A DNA stretch of 64,000 nt from contig NZ_CP138200.1 of assembly GCF_050859025.1 (NCBI RefSeq), forward strand, positions 2,976,001-3,040,000. The letters are read 5' to 3'. Under the pieces are notes generated by a model. It was not told the DNA's origin. It ran no database searches and saw only the letters and a program-made list of their open reading frames with translations. The DNA is from Wukongibacter sp050859025. GTDB taxonomy: Bacteria; Bacillota; Clostridia; Peptostreptococcales; Caminicellaceae. The position numbers and the translations under genes are program-made. Positions 60,857 to 64,000 of the stretch are shown here, piece after piece. How positions within the stretch are numbered: the stretch's first letter is position 1; each line of letters starts with the position of its first letter.

Positions 60857-61552
60857 ATGGAAGCAAAATCTAGAGAAATATTACTTAATGAAATAGTAAG
60901 AGAATATGGTAAAATGGTTTCAGGTATATGCAGAAGGATGATTCAAGATCAAGATTTAGCTGAAGATGTTGCTCAAGAGGTGTGGATTCAGATAATTAAA
61001 AGTATAGATTCTTTTGAAGAAAAATCCAAGCTATCTACATGGATATATACAATATGCTATAGGGTGATAAAGAAATATTGTAAAAAAGAAAGAGTTTATA
61101 CAACAGTGTTTCTATCATCTTATTATAGGCAAGGAGAATTAGAAATACCAGAAAATATAGATTATGACCAGTCCATATGGATTAAAGAAATGTGTAATAA
61201 ATGCATTACAGGAATACTACATTGCTTGGATAATGAAAGTAGATTAATCTATCTATTTAGAGATGTAGTACAGTTAGAATATGGTGAGATTTCTGTCATA
61301 TTTAATAAAAAAGAAGTAGCTATAAGAAAACTCATATCTAGAGTAAGAAAAAAATTAAAAAATTTCCTTGAAGACGAGTGTATTCTATTTAATCCACATG
61401 GAAAATGTAATTGTAGAATGAAACGGCTAGTAAAAGATATAAAGCTTGAAGAAGAATATACTAAAATACGAGAGATTGCTAAGACGGTTAACTTCTTTGT
61501 AGAATCAGAAGAAATTTTACCATGTAAAAACTTTTGGGAAAAATTAATTTGA
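60857..61552 (+). CDS. ECF-type sigma factor with cysteine-containing C-terminus
   Basis: 231 residues. Region 2 (about 10-75) shows MIQDQDLAEDVAQEVWIQIIKSID and KLSTWIYTICYRV. Region 4 (about 120-165) shows LDNESRLIYLFRDVVQLEYGEISVIFN and IRKLISRVRKKLK. After that comes an extra part with ECILFNPHGKCNCRMKRL, a possible metal-binding knot. ECF factors answer external or redox signals. No anti-sigma gene is next to it; instead an ATC-hydrolase-like gene follows 69 bases later, its ribosome site inside a hairpin. AAAGGATAAATAGGTC precedes ATG 60857. Confidence 0.88.
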   Translation: MEAKSREILLNEIVREYGKMVSGICRRMIQDQDLAEDVAQEVWIQIIKSIDSFEEKSKLSTWIYTICYRVIKKYCKKERVYTTVFLSSYYRQGELEIPENIDYDQSIWIKEMCNKCITGILHCLDNESRLIYLFRDVVQLEYGEISVIFNKKEVAIRKLISRVRKKLKNFLEDECILFNPHGKCNCRMKRLVKDIKLEEEYTKIREIAKTVNFFVESEEILPCKNFWEKLI

Positions 61553-61573
61553 TATGTCACAAAATCAAAGATA

Positions 61574-61620
61574 CCTCCACTAATATTAGTGAAAGAAAAA
61601 ACATTAGAGGAGGCTTTTTT
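61574..61620 (+). promoter_or_regulatory. terminator-like hairpin that holds the next gene's ribosome site
   Basis: CCTCC (61574-61578) and CTAAT (61580-61584) pair with ATTAG (61603-61607) and GGAGG (61609-61613), one A-A mismatch between. Six T follow (61615-61620) and then the ATG. It can act as terminator of the sigma gene and, folded, would hide the AGGAGG. Confidence 0.6.
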
Positions 61621-62055
61621 ATGAATTTAGAAACAAGATTAAAAGTTTTAGAGAATGCTTATATCCACGCACTTGTAGATTCGACTTATAATTTTAGTAA
61701 ACAAGGTGTATTAGACAAAGTGATAGAAGACAAGAAAAAGGCTCAGATGATCATGGGGAAAAAACAGGCAGAGCAATTTGGAATGACTAAACCAGAGGAT
61801 GTATTTACGGTTTTAAGCAAAGTTTTTAATTGTACATCATGGAAGATTAAACAAATTGATAACGGTTTTCAAGCAAAGTCAAATGGTTGTAAATTATGTG
61901 CTTATGCAAAAAAACTAGGAAGTGAAAGTCCTTGCTATATTTATTGCTTAAACCCAATGGTAGGAATGATTAAAGGAATTGATCCAAAGTTAAATTTTGA
62001 GGTTAAGGAGACTTTATGGGATGGAGAAGAATGTAAGATTAATGTGAATAAGTAA
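61621..62055 (+). CDS. L-2-amino-thiazoline-4-carboxylate hydrolase-like protein (ATC_hyd family)
   Basis: 144 residues. SNGCKLCAYAKKLGSESPCY then IYCLNPMVGMIKGI and FEVKETLWDGEECKINV contain the conserved cysteines and the ETLWDGxxC ending of the ATC_hyd (PF14196) family, small cysteine-rich proteins once linked to L-cysteine formation from thiazoline. The function of clostridial members is unproven. ATG 61621 follows AGGAGG (61608-61613). Probably co-transcribed with the sigma factor, which also has a cysteine-rich tail. Confidence 0.78.
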   Translation: MNLETRLKVLENAYIHALVDSTYNFSKQGVLDKVIEDKKKAQMIMGKKQAEQFGMTKPEDVFTVLSKVFNCTSWKIKQIDNGFQAKSNGCKLCAYAKKLGSESPCYIYCLNPMVGMIKGIDPKLNFEVKETLWDGEECKINVNK

Positions 62056-62166
62056 ATATCTGAAATAAAAAGCTACAGATAAGATATCAGGCTAGAACAT
62101 GTAATTTAGAGCAAACATTCATAAATCTATATATTATGTGTTTTAGCCTGTCACCCCATTTCTCCT

Positions 62167-62449
62167 TAAACTATGGCAATAAAGATATTTCAGGTGGAAT
62201 TACACAATTTTGGTTTGAATCTTCACTCAAAATAAGTCCAAGAGAAGAGTTATAATTATTAGTTGATTTATGCAACAGTAACTTACCGTTTAAAGAACAT
62301 ATGCAAACAGTAAGAGAAATGGAATAATGATAATATCTACATATGAACAACTTAATGAAAGTGATAAAAAGAATAAAGTTAGAAATTTGCTAGAATGTAT
62401 TGGTATTAACATAACTGATTACTATATTGGGGTTAGCAGCTTTCTATAG
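62167..62449 (+). pseudogene. short broken ORFs, unrecognised
   Basis: One frame gives NYGNKDISGGITQFWFESSL ... REEL, an in-frame TAA, then LVDLCNSNLPFKEHMQTVREME ending at 62326. A 40-codon ORF overlaps at ATG 62327 (MIISTYEQLNESDKKNKVRN ...) to 62449. Coding-like composition suggests one or two decayed small genes. Confidence 0.35.
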
Positions 62450-62593
62450 CTATAAAAATACATAAGATTAATGATAGATAATAACTTAGTAAAAAATAAC
62501 AAGAAGGGATTTCTTAGTGGAAGACTTTATATGAAGAATTAAAATTCATAATAGTTCTAAGAAGTAATATAGTTTCCTAAGTAAATATTTATG

Positions 62594-62636
62594 AAAAGCC
62601 TGATTATTTAAATAGAAATGATCGGGCTTTTTTTCT
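62594..62636 (+). terminator. terminator
   Basis: AAAGCCTGAT pairs with ATCGGGCTTT (G-U included), followed by a run of T. Confidence 0.75.
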
Positions 62637-62849
62637 TTATGAACAAAAAAGAGGAAAAGTTATATTGTGTCACTACTTTTTTGAATCTGGATATGGGTAT
62701 TAAGACACTTATATTCATTCTATTGTATTTGTAATTTATACAAGATTTTAATACTATCCTTTAAAAATGTACAAACAAATATGCGATATAATATGAGATA
62801 GAAGTATTAGTATTTCTGTATATCATAAGAAATGGAGGGAATGAGTTGT

Positions 62850-63722
62850 ATGGATGAAAACAGTAACAAGAAACGTATTTATGCTGATTTCATGCTATTA
62901 ATTGTAGCAATATTATGGGGAAGCACCTTTGTTGCTACCAAAACTTCTTTAACTTATTTATCACCGTTGTACATCTTGGCAGTGAGATTTTTAATTGCAT
63001 TTGGAGTTATGGCTGTATCGTTTTGGAAAAAATTTAAAATAGTTAAGAAATATGACTTGTTTGGAGGATTTATTGTAGGAACAGTAATTTTCTTTGCCTT
63101 CCTTACCCAGACAATTGGATTAATATTCACTACGGCGGGAAAGCAAGCTTTTTTAGCTGGAACATATGTCGTAATGGTTCCTTTTCTGTATTGGATATTA
63201 TATAAAAAGAGGCCAGATATGAGGTCCTTTTTAGGCGCAATCATATGCTTTATAGGTATAAGCTTACTAACACTGAATTCAAGCTTTCAAATAAGCTTTG
63301 GTGACAGTTTAACTATATTTAGTTCTCTACTGTTTGCAGCACATATAATATCAAATGGCTATTTCGTAGAAAAAATGGATGCAACGGTCCTTACTATAAT
63401 ACAATTTGGAGCGGCAGGTGTGTGGGCACTTTTAGCTGCTTTGATACTAGAGCCGATTCCTATGAACATACCTTTATAAGGTGTAATGTCTGTACTCTAT
63501 CTTGCTGTATTCGGCACATGTATAGCATATTTCCTCCAGACCGTTGCACAGAAGAATACGTTATCCACTCACGCAGCGATAATATTGAGCATGGAAGCTG
63601 TATTTGGCAGCATTTTTTCAATTGTTTTACTGAAAGAGGCATTTACAATTAAGATGGCAGCGGGATGTTTGTCCATTTTAGCTTCAATACTTATAACAGA
63701 ACTTAAGGGTAAAACCAATTAA
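62850..63722 (+). pseudogene. EamA/DMT-family transporter with one in-frame stop
   Basis: 290 codons in a single frame, interrupted only by TAA at 63477-63479. The first part has six spans beginning LLIVAILWGSTFVATKTSL, the canonical EamA repeat start. After the stop, GVMSVLYLAVFGTCIAYF and AAIILSMEAVFGSIFS complete the second EamA repeat. GGAGGG (62834-62839) fits ATG 62850. Length without the stop is normal for a ten-helix drug/metabolite transporter. It may be a recent nonsense mutation, a sequencing error or a readthrough codon. The substrate is unknown. Confidence 0.8.
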
Positions 63723-63787
63723 ATTGTTGAAATAAATTTAAAATAATAGAACCAGACAGGTCTTGAGTTATCAAAGGAGAGATGTAT

Positions 63788-64000
63788 ATGAAACACAGGT
63801 TCTTATCTAAGAGGTATTGGAATAATATTTCTACTGCCATGGGTGATAGTAGCGGTCTATTAAGCAAATATGACGATGTAATAAACTTTAGCTTAGGAGA
63901 TCCGGATGTTACAACAGATATGAGAATAATAACGGCAGCTTTTAATGATGCGATAAAAGGCCATACTCATTACACGGATTTTTATGGAGATCAGGAGCTT
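63788..64000 (+). CDS. PLP-dependent aminotransferase, class I/II (5' part)
   Basis: 71 codons to the window edge from ATG 63788, with AAGGAGAG upstream. DVINFSLGDPDVTTDMRII and GHTHYTDFYGDQEL are the N-terminal substrate-loop and cofactor-approach motifs of MalY/AspB-like aminotransferases. It follows the DMT transporter by 65 bases on the same strand and could form an operon with it. The catalytic lysine lies beyond the window. Confidence 0.85.
   Translation, partial: MKHRFLSKRYWNNISTAMGDSSGLLSKYDDVINFSLGDPDVTTDMRIITAAFNDAIKGHTHYTDFYGDQEL

Noticed and set aside
1..64000. tRNA or rRNA genes
   Set aside because: No cloverleaf with GGTTCGA-type arms or rRNA-like sequence was noticed on either strand.

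Overview
The window is low-GC, strictly bacterial DNA of Clostridia type. Evidence for this is A/T-rich codon use, strong AGGAGG ribosome sites, frequent TTG/GTG starts, a BclB-type spore-surface protein gene, a hybrid-cluster protein, Bce-type and YtrA-type ABC modules, and a Gram-positive RND pump with no outer-membrane channel. The best guess is an anaerobic spore former of the Clostridia/Tissierellia; the species cannot be told from the sequence.

Layout. 1-1.2 kb: end of an unknown gene, an XhlA-like holin-associated gene and a chemoreceptor/diguanylate-cyclase relic. 1.3-5.8 kb: two YfcC-type transporters, an ArsR-type repressor and an M20 amidohydrolase, linked by AAACATAT operator-like palindromes. 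6.0-10.9 kb: TetR, RND adaptor and RND pump, with a shared TetR-box candidate. 11.5-15.8 kb: anchored extracytoplasmic protein plus ABC ATPase and two ABC-2 permeases. 16.3-18.4 kb: NfeD-like and flotillin pair. 19.5-24.5 kb: Crp/Fnr regulator, a mini Ada-like peptide and hcp, the last two behind an identical 21-bp operator at identical distance from the -10. 25.5-30.1 kb: Bce-type two-component system and ABC transporter. 30.2-31.3 kb: a methyltransferase behind a leader ORF and a very large terminator-like hairpin. 31.6-35.3 kb: YjiH-type membrane protein and a GntR/ABC/permease operon under a 37-bp perfect palindrome. 35.7-37.2 kb: selO.

38.2-41.5 kb looks like a spore-surface module: two glycosyltransferases opposite a BclB-domain protein whose promoter region is a three-copy 89/90-bp tandem repeat. 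Each copy carries an exact sigma-K-type promoter (AC-N16-CATATTATA).

41.5-63.5 kb is an accessory region full of decay: a toprim relic, a 5'-truncated Gfo/Idh oxidoreductase, a frameshifted IS110, a broken clostripain-like lipoprotein, an SLH fragment, an RND relic, an intact-looking IS3 inserted in an XRE gene behind an orphan cyclic-di-GMP riboswitch, an IS1595 relic and a DMT transporter with one in-frame stop. Within it lies an AgrC/AgrA-like sensor-LytTR pair. Three promoters near it share a 20-bp-period direct repeat (ACCACTGRGTT) placed exactly 39 bp before a TTGAAA -35. These sit ahead of a TM2 protein, small acidic/amphipathic proteins, lipoproteins and the SLH fragment, so they look like one regulon of a peptide-sensing system. 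This and the methyltransferase attenuator are the most promising candidates for something undescribed. The window ends inside an aminotransferase gene.
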